NCBI GenBank assembly: GCA_963666705.2
Contig: CAXXKO010000017.1
Span: 186,001-250,000, forward strand
Source: G963666705 sp963666705
GTDB taxonomy: Bacteria > Pseudomonadota > Alphaproteobacteria > CADEGL01
Length of the DNA: 64,000 nucleotides
Direction: 5' to 3'
Part shown: positions 1-8,374 of the stretch, in pieces
Layout of the letters: each line of letters begins with the position of its first letter
How positions within the stretch are numbered: the first letter of the stretch is position 1
Made by a program: the position numbers and the translations under genes
The notes under the pieces: model-generated
The model's input: the letters and a program-made list of their open reading frames with translations, nothing else
What the model was told of the DNA's origin: nothing
The model's database searches: none

Positions 1-25
1 GGGCAAGGACTGAGGAGACGCGATC

Positions 26-394
26 ATGGCATACGATTCGAACAACATCTTCGCCCGCATCCTGCGTGGCGAGATTCCGTGCGACAAGGTCTACGAGGAC
101 GACCATGTCCTGGCCTTCCACGACATCAGCCCCCAGACCCCGACCCACATCCTGGTGATTCCCAAGGGCGCCTACGTCTCGGTGGACGACTTCGCGGCCA
201 GCGCGACCGACGCGGAGATCGCGGCCCTGATGCGCGCGGTCGGGAAGATCGCGCGCGAAGCGGGGGTGGCGGCGCAGGGCTACCGCGTGCTCACCAACGT
301 GGGCGAGCATGGGCTTCAGGAGGTTCCGCACCTGCACTTCCATATTTTCGGCGGCAAGCCCCTCGGCCGCATGATCAAGCCGCCGGAGAAATGA
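26..394 (+). CDS. HIT-family nucleotide-binding protein (Hint-like)
   Basis: A 122-residue protein the size of bacterial Hint proteins, which hydrolyse adenosine phosphoramidates and related nucleotide conjugates in the cytosol. The histidine triad HLHFHIFGG lies at residues 102-110, with H102, H104 and H106 intact. The N-terminal IFARILRGEIPC segment is also typical. A GGAG ribosome site at 13-16 precedes the ATG. A TGA at 11-13 could end an upstream gene; hisE often stands there in alphaproteobacteria, but too little is visible to say. Family assignment is certain, the physiological substrate is not. Confidence 0.95.
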   Translation: MAYDSNNIFARILRGEIPCDKVYEDDHVLAFHDISPQTPTHILVIPKGAYVSVDDFAASATDAEIAALMRAVGKIAREAGVAAQGYRVLTNVGEHGLQEVPHLHFHIFGGKPLGRMIKPPEK

Positions 395-427
395 GGGCGA
401 TTCAGCGCATCCAAAGGGAGAGGCACC

Positions 428-1423
428 ATGACCGCGACATCCGATAACATCGGCGTCTATAGCGAATACGGCAAGCTGCGCGAGGTCGTGGTCGGGCATT
501 TCGACGATTTTGTCTATGCCGAATGGAGCCCAAGCGTGCGCTACGCCCATCCCGAGCTGCGGGCGCTGCTCGAGGCCCAGGAGGGCAAGCCGCTGAACGT
601 CAAGGCGCTGCTGCCCGAGCGCCACGAGATGACGGTCCAGCAGCTCGACGCCCTGGTCGAGACGTACGAGAATCACGGCGTCAAGGTCCACCGCGCGCGC
701 CGCTATACCGAGGACGAGAAGACATACCTCGACCACCTGCAAGGCGGTCACGCCCTCATCTATCCGGCTGATCCCGTCTTCGTGCTCGGCAACCACTATA
801 TCGAGCTGTGCATCCGCAGGCCCTACCGGCGCAAGGAGATATTCCCGCTGCGTGACCTTCTCATGCCGCGCATCGAGGCGGACCCGGACGCGCGCCACGT
901 GGCCATGCCCCAGGCGGCACCCCGGCGCGAGTTCGGCGAGGGGCCGGGGCCCTTCCTCGAGGGCGGCGACATCATCACCCACGGCAAGGACGTGATCGTC
1001 GGCGAGGGCGACGTGTGCAGCAACCGCGCCGGCACCCTGTGGCTCGAGCGCTACCTGCGCGACTACGGGTACAAGGTCCACCCCATGCCCATCAACGGCC
1101 TGTGGCTGCACACCCTCGGTGTCATGTGCCTGCTGCGCGAAGGGCTCTTGATGGCCTATCTGCCGGCCCTCGCCGAGGGCCTGCCGGCGCCGCTCGAGGA
1201 CTGGGAGGTGATCGAGATCACCGAGCAGGAATGCGCGAGCCTGGCCACCGTCGGGGTCAGCCTCGACGACCACACCTACATGATCGGCAACCGCCAGAAC
1301 CGCATCATCGACGAATTGGTCAAGCGCGACATCGAGCCCATACCCATGCAGACCGACCATATCTCGTTCTGGGGCGGCGACATGCGCTGCTCGACCCTGC
1401 CCATCGTCCGCGAGCCGACATAG
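428..1423 (+). CDS. Amidinotransferase / arginine deiminase superfamily enzyme
   Basis: A 331-residue member of the guanidino-group-modifying superfamily (glycine amidinotransferase, arginine deiminase). FLEGGD lies near residues 176-181. A His is in the LHTLGVMC segment. The presumed catalytic Cys is C321 in MRCSTLPIVR near the C terminus. These enzymes attack a guanidino carbon through a covalent Cys intermediate, either moving an amidino group or releasing ammonia. An AGGGAG site stands before the ATG, and the gene follows the HIT gene by 33 bp. A ureohydrolase at 8375 also acts on guanidino compounds, so a shared pathway is possible but inferred. The substrate cannot be told from the sequence. 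Confidence 0.85.
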   Translation: MTATSDNIGVYSEYGKLREVVVGHFDDFVYAEWSPSVRYAHPELRALLEAQEGKPLNVKALLPERHEMTVQQLDALVETYENHGVKVHRARRYTEDEKTYLDHLQGGHALIYPADPVFVLGNHYIELCIRRPYRRKEIFPLRDLLMPRIEADPDARHVAMPQAAPRREFGEGPGPFLEGGDIITHGKDVIVGEGDVCSNRAGTLWLERYLRDYGYKVHPMPINGLWLHTLGVMCLLREGLLMAYLPALAEGLPAPLEDWEVIEITEQECASLATVGVSLDDHTYMIGNRQNRIIDELVKRDIEPIPMQTDHISFWGGDMRCSTLPIVREPT

Positions 1424-1440
1424 GCAAGTGAACGCAACAT

Positions 1441-1613
1441 AAAGAGTCCCCCTCTCCCCTTGGGGAGAGGGCCGGGGTGAGGGGGTGCGCGGATCCGCCT
1501 CACGAAGAGTCTTTCGGCCGCCTGCCGACGGCCACGCCCTCACCCGGCGCGCAATGCACGCCACCCTCTCCCCGGTGGGGAGAAGGTTCCAAGCGTCAGG
1601 TTTGAGCCACTAG
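1441..1613. repeat. Dispersed repeat R1, copy A (left part, split by an insertion)
   Basis: A palindrome-rich block between convergent genes. It starts AAAGAGTCCCC, has a near-perfect CCCTCTCCCC/GGGGAGAGGG hairpin, then GCCGGGGTGAGGG, a central GAGTCTTTC, and a run ending in CCACTAG. The order matches the block at 35805-36028. The terminal words CTAG and GACT are separated here by the insertion at 1614-6992; CTAGGACT resumes at 6993, just before the stop codon of the next minus-strand gene. Such GGGGTGAGGG palindromes resemble proteobacterial REP-type repeats. Confidence 0.8.
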
Positions 1614-1902
1614 TACCCACTTTCATAATTCCGTGTGCCATACGATCGCTTTTCCCGTCTCCTCGGTAGGAGGGGGGCGCCGGCGATGCCGGGGCATCGT
1701 CAAGCATCCCCGACACCCCGAGGGGGCGGGAAAAGCGACCCGTAGGGCGGCGCCCCGAGGCCCCCGGACGTCGTCGCGCGCCGCTTGTGATGCCCCGGCA
1801 TCACGGCGCGCCACGCTCCTAATGAGGTGGACGGCCCCATCCAACGGCATCGATGTGCCAAAGTTGTGGTTGTCATGAACCACGAGGAAATGGGAGCCGT
1901 CC

Positions 1903-2611
1903 ATGAACGAAGTTATCACGATCGGTCTTGATTTGGCGAAGAGCGTTTTTCAGGTCCACGGCATTGATGCCGAGAACAAGATGGTGATCCGCCGGCAACT
2001 CAGACGGCGCCAGGTGATCCCCTTTTTCGGGAAGCTGTCGCCTTGTTTGGTTGGCGTAGAGGCGTGCGCGACATCGCATCACTGGGCTCGCGAGTTGCAA
2101 GCGCTCGGCCACACGGCGCGCATCATGCCGGCCAATTACGTGAAGCCCTATGTGAAGCGGAACAAGAACGACGCGGCCGATGCCGAAGCGATCTGCGAGG
2201 CGATGACGCGTCCCACCATGCGCTTTGTCGCGGTGAAGAGCGCGGAGCGGCAAGGCCTCATGATGTTGCACCGAACCCGCTCGCTGTTGGTCCGTCAGCG
2301 CACCATGCTTGTGAACGCGATGCGCGCGCATTTGGCCGAGTTCGGCATCGTGGCGCCTGTTGGCGTTCGGGGATTGAAGGCGCTGCTCGTCGTCATCGCC
2401 GATGCGGCGGATGAGCGCGTTCCTTCTGTCGCGCGGCGCTGTCTCGAGAGCTTGGCCGCTGCGCTGGCGACCGTGGAGCGGGAAGCGGCTTGCACTGAGC
2501 GCCGCATCCACGCCTGGCATCGCTCGGACGAGGCCAGCCGTCGTCTGGAGACCATTCCCGGTATCGGACCGATCATCGCCACCGCGCTCGTCGCCTCGGT
2601 GTCGGACCCTT
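1903..2611 (+). pseudogene. IS110-family transposase, N-terminal part (interrupted)
   Basis: Encodes the DEDD/RuvC-like N-terminal domain of an IS110-type transposase: D near residue 9 in GLDLAKSVF, E near 52 in LVGVEACAT, and the D/E cluster in NKNDAADAE. It continues through the helix-hairpin part LETIPGIGPIIATAL. The frame stops at TGA 2611-2613, created by the IS21 end. Joining 2611 to 6367 over one copy of CCCTT restores the frame as DPSVFKSGRELAAW and gives 343 residues, the normal family length. The gene is therefore interrupted rather than decayed. Confidence 0.9.
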
Positions 2612-2728
2612 GAGAACGGCAGAGCAATAATCCCCCACTGAAGCGGCCGGTCGATCCGGCTGCGGCGGACCAAAATGGGACCGCGTATAGCCTTCTGTCA
2701 GGGTTGCTCTGACTGGAAGGCGGGGGGG

Positions 2729-4228
2729 ATGTATCGGGTGGAGTTGTACGCACGGGTTCGGCGGGCGTGTCATGTCGAGGGGATGAGCACCCGCGAGGCC
2801 TCGCGGGTGTTTGGTGTAGACCGCAAGACGGTCCGTAAGATGCTGTCGTTCTCGGTGCCGCCAGGGTATCGCCGAAGCGCGCCGCCGAGGCGGCCAAAGC
2901 TGGGTCCGTTCACGGGAATCATCGATCGGATCTTGGAAGACGATCGGACCAGCCACCGCAAGCAACGGCACACTGCGAAGCGCATCTTCGACCGCCTCCG
3001 GGACGAGTACGGTTTCACGGGCGGCTACACCATCGTGAAGGACTACGTTCGTGAGCAGGGGCTTCGGTCGCGTGAGGTGTTCGTGCCACTCTCCCATTCC
3101 CCCGGTCACGCCCAGGCGGACTTCGGCGAAGCGATGGCGGTGATCGGCGGCGCGTTACGGAAGATCCACTTCCTTGCCTTCGACCTTCCCCACAGTGATG
3201 GTTGCTTTGTTGCGGCCTATCCGGCGGAGACGACCGAAGCATTCTGCGATGGCCACAACGCGGCGTTTGCCTTCTTCGGCGGCGTCCCCCGATCCATCCT
3301 GTACGACAACACCAAGCTGGCGGTTGCCCGGATCCTGGGCGATGGGAAGCGGCAGCGAACGCGCGTCTTCACGGAGCTTCAGTCCCACTATCTGTTCGAG
3401 GACAGGTTCGGCCGGCCGGGCAAGGGCAACGACAAGGGCAAGGTCGAGGGACTGGTCGGCTTCATCCGGCGGAACTTCCTGGTCCCCGTCCCGCGTGCCG
3501 AGAGCTTCGCGGCCCTCAACGATGCTCTCGCCGAACAGTGCCGCCGGCGCCAGGCGGCGCGGCTGCGGGGCCACAAGGAGACCATCGGCGAGCGTCTCGA
3601 GCGGGATCGTCAAGTTCTCTTGCCATTGCCGCCTGCTCCCTATGATGCCTGCGATAAGCGCCCTGGACGGGCGAGTTCGCTGTCGCTGGTGCGTTACCGC
3701 AGCAACGACTATTCCGTGCCCGTGGCCTACGGCCACCGTGAGGTGCTCATCCGGGGCTACGTCGATGAGGTGGTGATCAGCTGCGGGGCCGAGGTGATCG
3801 CCCGGCACCGCCGGTCCTACGACAGCGAGGACCTGATCTTCGACCCGCTGCATTACCTGCCCTTGATCGAGCAGAAGATCGGCGCCCTCGACCAGGCCGC
3901 GCCATTGGCGGGCTGGGACCTGCCCGAGGCCTTCATCACTCTGCGGCGGCTCCTCGAAGCTCGTATGGGCAAGGCAGGCAAGCGCGAGTACGTCCAGGTG
4001 CTCCGTCTACTGGAGACCTTCCGGCTCGAGGAGGTCGAGGGTGCGGTCGGCGACGCCCTGCGGCTCGGCGCAATCGGCTTTGATGCGGTGAAGCACCTGG
4101 TACTGTGCCGCATCGAGCGGCGGCCGCCCAGGCTCAACCTCGACGTCTATCCGTATCTGCCGCGCGCCCGGGTCGCGATGACGTCCGCCAAGTCGTACAT
4201 GAGCCTGCTGTCGGGGCTCGGCGCATGA
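2729..4228 (+). CDS. istA: IS21-family transposase IstA
   Basis: A 499-residue DDE transposase. A helix-turn-helix segment (STREASRVFGVDRKTVRKML) lies near residues 18-37. The catalytic triad is visible as D in HAQADFGEA, D in ILYDNTKLAV and E in GNDKGKVEGLVGF. The C-terminal part carries the usual IstA beta-barrel (YRSNDYSVPVAYGHREV). ATG 2729 is chosen because it follows a G-rich ribosome site and begins the conserved MYRVELYARVRR; a longer reading from 2675 has no such support. It overlaps istB by ATGA. The gene looks complete, so the element may be active. Confidence 0.95.
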   Translation: MYRVELYARVRRACHVEGMSTREASRVFGVDRKTVRKMLSFSVPPGYRRSAPPRRPKLGPFTGIIDRILEDDRTSHRKQRHTAKRIFDRLRDEYGFTGGYTIVKDYVREQGLRSREVFVPLSHSPGHAQADFGEAMAVIGGALRKIHFLAFDLPHSDGCFVAAYPAETTEAFCDGHNAAFAFFGGVPRSILYDNTKLAVARILGDGKRQRTRVFTELQSHYLFEDRFGRPGKGNDKGKVEGLVGFIRRNFLVPVPRAESFAALNDALAEQCRRRQAARLRGHKETIGERLERDRQVLLPLPPAPYDACDKRPGRASSLSLVRYRSNDYSVPVAYGHREVLIRGYVDEVVISCGAEVIARHRRSYDSEDLIFDPLHYLPLIEQKIGALDQAAPLAGWDLPEAFITLRRLLEARMGKAGKREYVQVLRLLETFRLEEVEGAVGDALRLGAIGFDAVKHLVLCRIERRPPRLNLDVYPYLPRARVAMTSAKSYMSLLSGLGA

Positions 4229-4989
4229 CCGACACACCGCAAGTGCTGCTCGCCCACCACCTCGAGACGCTGAAGCTGCCGACCTTCCTGCGCGAGTACG
4301 ACAAGATCGCCCGGCAGTGCGCCTCGGAAGGCGTCGATCACGTCCGCTACCTGTTGAGACTCGCCGAGCTCGAGCTGATCGACCGCGAGCGCCGCATGGT
4401 CGAGCGGCGCATCAAGGCGGCGCGCTTCCCCGTGGTCAAGAGCCTCGACAGCTTCGACTTCAAGGTCATCCCCTCGCTCAACAAGGCGCTGGTCCTGGAG
4501 CTGGCCCGCTGCGAGTACATCGAGCGCCGCGAGAACCTCATCGCGCTCGGCAACAGTGGGACCGGCAAGACCCACATCGCCCTCGGTCTCGGCCTGGCGG
4601 CCTGCCAGAAGGGCCTCTCGGTCGGCTTCATCACCGCCGCCGCGCTGGTCCACGAACTCATCGAGGCCCGCGATGACAAGCAGCTGCTGAGGTTCCAGAA
4701 GAAGCTCGCCACCTACAAGCTTCTGATCGTCGACGAACTCGGCTTCGTGCCGCTGTCGAAGACCGGCGCCGAGCTGTTGTTCGAGGTGTTCAGCCAACGC
4801 TACGAGCGGGGCTCGACCCTGGTCACCACCAATCTGCCCTTCGACGAATGGACCGAGGTGTTCGGCTCCGAGCGCCTCACCGGCGCGCTCCTCGATCGCC
4901 TCACCCACCACGTCAACATCCTCGAGATGAACGGTGACAGCTACAGGCTCAACCAGAGCCGCAGGCGTCAAACCCCGACTGCTAACTGA
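4225..4989 (+). CDS. istB: IS21-family helper ATPase IstB
   Basis: A 254-residue AAA+ ATPase that assists IstA in target selection and strand transfer. The Walker A motif is GNSGTGKTH and Walker B is LLIVDELGFVPL. A DnaA/DnaC-like sensor region follows (TLVTTNLPFDEW). The start ATG overlaps the istA stop (4225-4228), implying translational coupling. Size and motifs are normal for the family, and no frameshift is seen. Confidence 0.95.
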   Translation: MTDTPQVLLAHHLETLKLPTFLREYDKIARQCASEGVDHVRYLLRLAELELIDRERRMVERRIKAARFPVVKSLDSFDFKVIPSLNKALVLELARCEYIERRENLIALGNSGTGKTHIALGLGLAACQKGLSVGFITAAALVHELIEARDDKQLLRFQKKLATYKLLIVDELGFVPLSKTGAELLFEVFSQRYERGSTLVTTNLPFDEWTEVFGSERLTGALLDRLTHHVNILEMNGDSYRLNQSRRRQTPTAN

Positions 4990-5227
4990 ACCGACCACCC
5001 AGCCCACGCTTGACCCCGTGGGCCCACAGGTCCCTCCCGCGCGCGCCGCCGCGTCAGCCTGTTGAGGGCACGCCGCGTCGCGCGCGGGGCCCTCCCGTGG
5101 ACTACGGGGACAAGCCCGCAGCCGCCAAGCGGTCCCTTCTTATACCAGTGAGCGCCTGAATTGACTCTCGGGATATTCATTGATGGCGGATGATGGCGGA
5201 TTGTGATTCTATGGTCTCCCACCAGAT

Positions 5228-6306
5228 GTGGGGGATGTCATGGGATCAGCACTCAAGATACGGGATGATTTGACGCCTTTGGAGCTTCGGCGCTGGGCTC
5301 GCGTGGAATCGTACGGTCGAGCGGCGGCGCGGGCCTATGGGATCGCGAATGCTTTGGAGGAGATGCCCTGGGCTGATGCCGCGCGGCTTGCGGGGATGGA
5401 TCGCCAAACGCTTCGCGACGCGGTTGTTCGTTACAATGCAAAGGGATTGGAGGGGCTTCACGACCGTCCAAAGGGCTACTCGCCGCGGCGGCTGACGGCA
5501 GACGAGGAAGCGGCGCTGGCGGCGGTCATCATCGCCGGGCCGGAGCCTGAGCGCGACGGGGTTTGCGCCTGGACCCGGGCCGATCTGTGCCGCTGGCTGG
5601 AGGAGCGCTTCGCCAAGACCTACCACCCCTCGAGCATGACCCGGGTTCTACGGCGGATGGGATTTTCCCGCCAGAAGGCGCGCCCGAGCCACCCGCGAAG
5701 GGACGCCGAAGCGCAGGAGCGCTTCAAAAAAGGGCGCTTCGCGACATCCTGAAGGCGACCGCCGCGGCGCATCCCGACAAGCGCCTACAGCTGTGGTTTC
5801 AGGATGAAGCGCGCGTCGGCAACAAGGGCCGGGTGTGTCACCGGTGGTGGCGCAGGGGCGAGCGTGCCCCCGGGACGCGTCAAATCGGCTACCAGTGGGC
5901 CTACATCTTCTCCGCCGTGCGCCCGGACACCGGCGACGACGTCACCCTGGTGATGCCGAGCGTCAACGCCAAGGTCATGGACCTGTTTCTCGCACACTTC
6001 GCCGATACCCTGGACCAGGATGCGCACGCCGTCATGATGTGCGACGGCGCCGGTTGGCACGACGAGCGCGCCCTCACCGTCCCCGACAACGTCACCTTGG
6101 CGCTGTTGCCGCCTTACAGTCCCGAACTCAACCCCGTCGAGCGGGTTTGGCTCTACCTACGCGAACGCTTCCTATCGCTCCGCGTCCTCGACGACACCGA
6201 GGCCATCATCGACGCCTGTTGCCAAGCATGGATCGACCTCATCGCAGAACCGGATCGTATGCGAACCCTCTGCGCCTATCCATGGATCATGAAGGTGATT
6301 TCATAG
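5228..6306 (+). CDS. IS630-family transposase, made by -1 frameshift (copy A)
   Basis: Two overlapping frames give one transposase. The first (5228-5752, GTG start; ATG 5240 is an alternative) has the N-terminal helix-turn-helix region, including AARLAGMDRQTLRDAVVRYN. The second supplies the DDE domain: D in FQDEARVGNKG, D in MMCDGAGWHDE, E in YSPELNPVERVW. The frames meet at TTC AAA AAA GGG; a one-base backward slip on the A6 run (5726-5731) continues into RALRDILKATAAAH. Frameshifted fusion is known in IS630 relatives. The product would be about 359 residues, the usual size. Confidence 0.88.
5726..5732 (+). other. A6G slippery site for -1 frameshifting (IS630 copy A)
   Basis: Six A residues followed by G, in phase TTC AAA AAA GGG of the first frame. 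Slipping back one base moves translation into the DDE-domain frame. Without it the first frame ends at 5752 after 174 residues. The same site is at 50220-50226 in copy B. Inferred from reading-frame geometry. Confidence 0.75.
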
Positions 6307-6366
6307 GCTCACTGGTATTACACCGCCGAGGTGGTCCCTTTTTGCTCCGCCATTGACACGGCCCTT

Positions 6367-6689
6367 CGGTTTTCAAATCCGGCCGCGAGCTGGCGGCCTG
6401 GATCGGTCTGGTCCCCAAGCAGAGCTCGACCGGCGGCAAGGAACGCATGGGGCGGATCTCCAAACAGGGCGATCAATATCTCCGATGGCTGCTGGTCGCC
6501 GGCGCCATGTCCGTGATCCGACAGGGACGCAAGACAAACTTCGAGAAGAACCCGTGGCTCGCCGATCTCGTGCGGCGCAAACCGGCGAAGGTCGCAGCCG
6601 TGGCATTGGCCAACAAGAACGCGCGAACCGCCTGGGCGCTGCTGGCGACCGGTGAAACCTATCGCCAGCCGGTGGTGGCCAAAGCGTGA
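6367..6689 (+). pseudogene. IS110-family transposase, C-terminal part (interrupted)
   Basis: The remainder of the gene that starts at 1903. It encodes VFKSGRELAAWIGLVPKQ and STGGKERMGRISKQGDQYLR, the conserved C-terminal Tnp_20-type region of IS110 transposases, and ends with TGA at 6687-6689. It has no start of its own and is separated from its N-terminal half by IS21 and IS630. Frame continuity across CCCTT is exact. Confidence 0.9.
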
Positions 6690-7005
6690 GGCGGAGGATG
6701 TAACGACTTTGGCAGGGTGAACGTGAGGTAATGCAAGACCGGTCGAACACCGGGGATCGGGAAAACCCGCCTCGGCTAGAGGGCAACTGAGCTCGTGCTT
6801 CTAGTTGGGACCCAATCCGCGGATCGCATTAGGGCCAGCGGTCGTCGTATCGCGCAAACAGGCCGGACACATAGCTGCACCCGACCAACTTGTAATACCG
6901 TCAATTCAAACCTTGCCAAATCGGGGCCGTCCACACATAGCCGGAAACCTCGGGGCGCCGTCGTATGGCACACGGAATTATAAAAGTGGGTACTAGGACT
7001 GCCCC

Positions 7006-8352
7006 TCAAGGCCGCACGAACCGGCCCGTGCCGGGCGTCGCGGTGACGCGCCCGTCGGTGAACACGGGCTGCCCGCGCAGATAGGTCGCCGTCACCCGCC
7101 CGGCTAGCTCCCGGCCGTGGTAGGGGCTCCATTTGACCGCCGACGCCATGTCCGCCTGGTCGAGGGTATGGGGCGTGGGATCGAGTATCGCAAAATCCGC
7201 ATCACCGCCGGGCGTGAGCGCGCCCTTGCGCGGGTAGAGCCCGAAATGCCGCGCCGGCCCCTCCGCGAGGTGGCGTGCGACGACCGTCACGTCGAGCCCC
7301 CGATCGCGGACGGCGCCCGCGTAGAAGGCCGTCAGCAGGGTCTCGAGGCCGGGCATGCCGGCGCTGGCCGCGAACATGTCGCCATCGGTCTTGCGCGCGA
7401 GCGGCCAGGCCACGTGGTCGGAGGAGACGAAGGCGACGCGGCCCATCTCCACCTGGCGCCACAGGGCCGCGCGCTCCGCGGCCGAGCGGATGGGCGGCTG
7501 CTGCTTGAAGCGGGCCCCCTGCTCGAGCACGTCGTCGTTGGTGAACATGAGGTACTGGACGCAAGTCTCGGCCGTGGTGCTTGCACCCAGCGCCCGGTAG
7601 GCCGCGGCCTGCTCGAAGCCGCGGGCGAGGGTTGAATGGACGATGTGCGCCCGTACGCCGGTCGAAAGCGCGAGCTCGAACACGGCCGCGTTCGCCACCG
7701 CCTCCGCCGCCGCCGGGCGGCTCTCGGCGTGGCTCTCCGGCCCTGTCCGCCCTTCGGCCTTCAGGCGCGCGACGTTGCGGTCGACGATGCTCTGGTCCTC
7801 GTTGTGGAAGGCGACCGAGAGGCCCGTCTCGGCGATGGCGGGGAAGATCTCGGCCAGCTCCCCCATGTCGGTGCCGGGGAATCGCACCGGGTGGTATTCG
7901 TAGAGCGAGACCTTGAAGGCGCAGGCGCCGAAGGCCGCCATCTCGGCGATGCCCTCCGTCCCCCGCCCCTTGGCGGCGGTGGCGTAGAGGGCCACGTCCA
8001 CTGCGGCCTGGGATTCGATCGCATCGACCTTGGCCTGGAGGCGCTGGACCGTGTTGGCCGGGTCGGGGTCGTCGAACGGCATGTCGACGACCGTCGTCAC
8101 CCCGCCCGCGGCCGCGGCCACCGTGGCATCGGCCAGACCCGCGATCCCCTCGGTCGAGCCCGCATGCACCTGGCCGTCCACGACCCCCGGCAGCACGAGC
8201 TTGCCGCGGGCGTCGCACAGCGCCTTCGCTCCGGCTGGCGGCTCGCCCGCGCCGAGGGCCGCGATGCGCCCGTCCAAAACCGCGAGGTAGCCGTCGCGCA
8301 CCACCCGGTCGGATAGCACCAGGTCGCCCCGCACCATGAGGTCGAAAGTCAT
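7006..8352 (-). CDS. Hydantoinase/allantoinase-like cyclic amidohydrolase
   Basis: A 448-residue protein of the dihydropyrimidinase/allantoinase/dihydroorotase family, which opens cyclic ureides and imides. A composite beta domain is followed by the TIM barrel. Visible elements are GVVDGQVHAGS (57-67), the presumed carboxylated Lys in FKVSLYEYHP (K147), H183 in AFHNEDQ, a His in AHIVHSTLARG near 242, and the catalytic Asp in SSDHVAWP near 320. The first metal motif is usually HxH; here it is Q61-V-H63, so one ligand is changed. It lies 22 bp downstream of the ureohydrolase gene on the same strand, so they are probably one operon. Allantoin is a plausible but unproven substrate. Confidence 0.85.
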   Translation of the reverse strand: MTFDLMVRGDLVLSDRVVRDGYLAVLDGRIAALGAGEPPAGAKALCDARGKLVLPGVVDGQVHAGSTEGIAGLADATVAAAAGGVTTVVDMPFDDPDPANTVQRLQAKVDAIESQAAVDVALYATAAKGRGTEGIAEMAAFGACAFKVSLYEYHPVRFPGTDMGELAEIFPAIAETGLSVAFHNEDQSIVDRNVARLKAEGRTGPESHAESRPAAAEAVANAAVFELALSTGVRAHIVHSTLARGFEQAAAYRALGASTTAETCVQYLMFTNDDVLEQGARFKQQPPIRSAAERAALWRQVEMGRVAFVSSDHVAWPLARKTDGDMFAASAGMPGLETLLTAFYAGAVRDRGLDVTVVARHLAEGPARHFGLYPRKGALTPGGDADFAILDPTPHTLDQADMASAVKWSPYHGRELAGRVTATYLRGQPVFTDGRVTATPGTGRFVRP

Positions 8353-8374
8353 TCCCCGGTCCGCCGGCGCGCGC

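Larger units (their letters stand above)
5143..6317 (+). mobile_element. IS630-family element, copy A (inside IS21)
   Basis: A 1175-bp element with ends TACCAGTGAGC and GCTCACTGGTA. It is flanked by TTA on both sides, containing the TA dinucleotide that IS630 elements duplicate. It lies after istB, between two of the right-end repeats of the IS21. It matches copy B at 49637-50834 apart from a short segment near the 3' end. The near-identity implies recent transposition. Confidence 0.92.
2612..6361 (+). mobile_element. IS21-family element carrying an IS630 insertion
   Basis: Contains istA and istB with their usual overlap and is flanked by CCCTT on both sides (2607-2611 and 6362-6366). The ends carry multiple related terminal repeats, as IS21 elements do. 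On the left, GGCAGAGCAATAAT is near 2618 and GGCGGACCAAAATGGGACC near 2664. On the right, read on the minus strand, GGCGGAGCAAAAAGGGACC is near 6350 and AAGAAGGGACCGCTTGGCGG crosses the IS630 insertion point. The 4990-5142 stretch between istB and the IS630 is noncoding. Exact excision would repair both the host transposase gene and the target site. Confidence 0.88.
1821..6945 (+). mobile_element. IS110-family (IS1111-like) element, split by IS21
   Basis: The transposase gene is in two exactly joinable halves (1903-2611 and 6367-6689). An 11-bp inverted pair, TGGACGGCCCC at 1828-1838 and GGGGCCGTCCA at 6923-6933, marks the subterminal repeats typical of the IS1111 subgroup. The exact outer ends are uncertain, so these coordinates are approximate. 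Stretch 6690-7005 holds only the noncoding 3' part of this IS, the right end of the outer element and the last bases of repeat R1. Confidence 0.75.
1614..6992. mobile_element. Outer element with 32-bp terminal inverted repeats and CTAG target duplication, carrying nested ISs
   Basis: Positions 1614-1645 and 6961-6992 are inverted repeats matching at 31 of 32 bases; the ends read TACCCACTTT and AAAGTGGGTA. CTAG flanks both sides (1610-1613 and 6993-6996), as expected for a 4-bp target duplication. Removing the element restores CCACTAGGACT, the terminal sequence of repeat R1 seen intact at 36018-36028. Without the nested ISs only about 250 bp remain, with no room for a transposase, so this looks like a MITE-like element that hosted an IS. 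An internal inverted pair (TCGCTTTTCCCG at 1646-1657, its complement at 1728-1739) and a GTGATGCC/GGCATCAC hairpin at 1787-1804 lie near the left end. The transposase family was not recognised. Confidence 0.8.

Noticed and set aside
2675..2728. N-terminal extension of IstA
   Set aside because: It lies in the IS21 terminal repeat region and lacks a ribosome site; the conserved start is at 2729.
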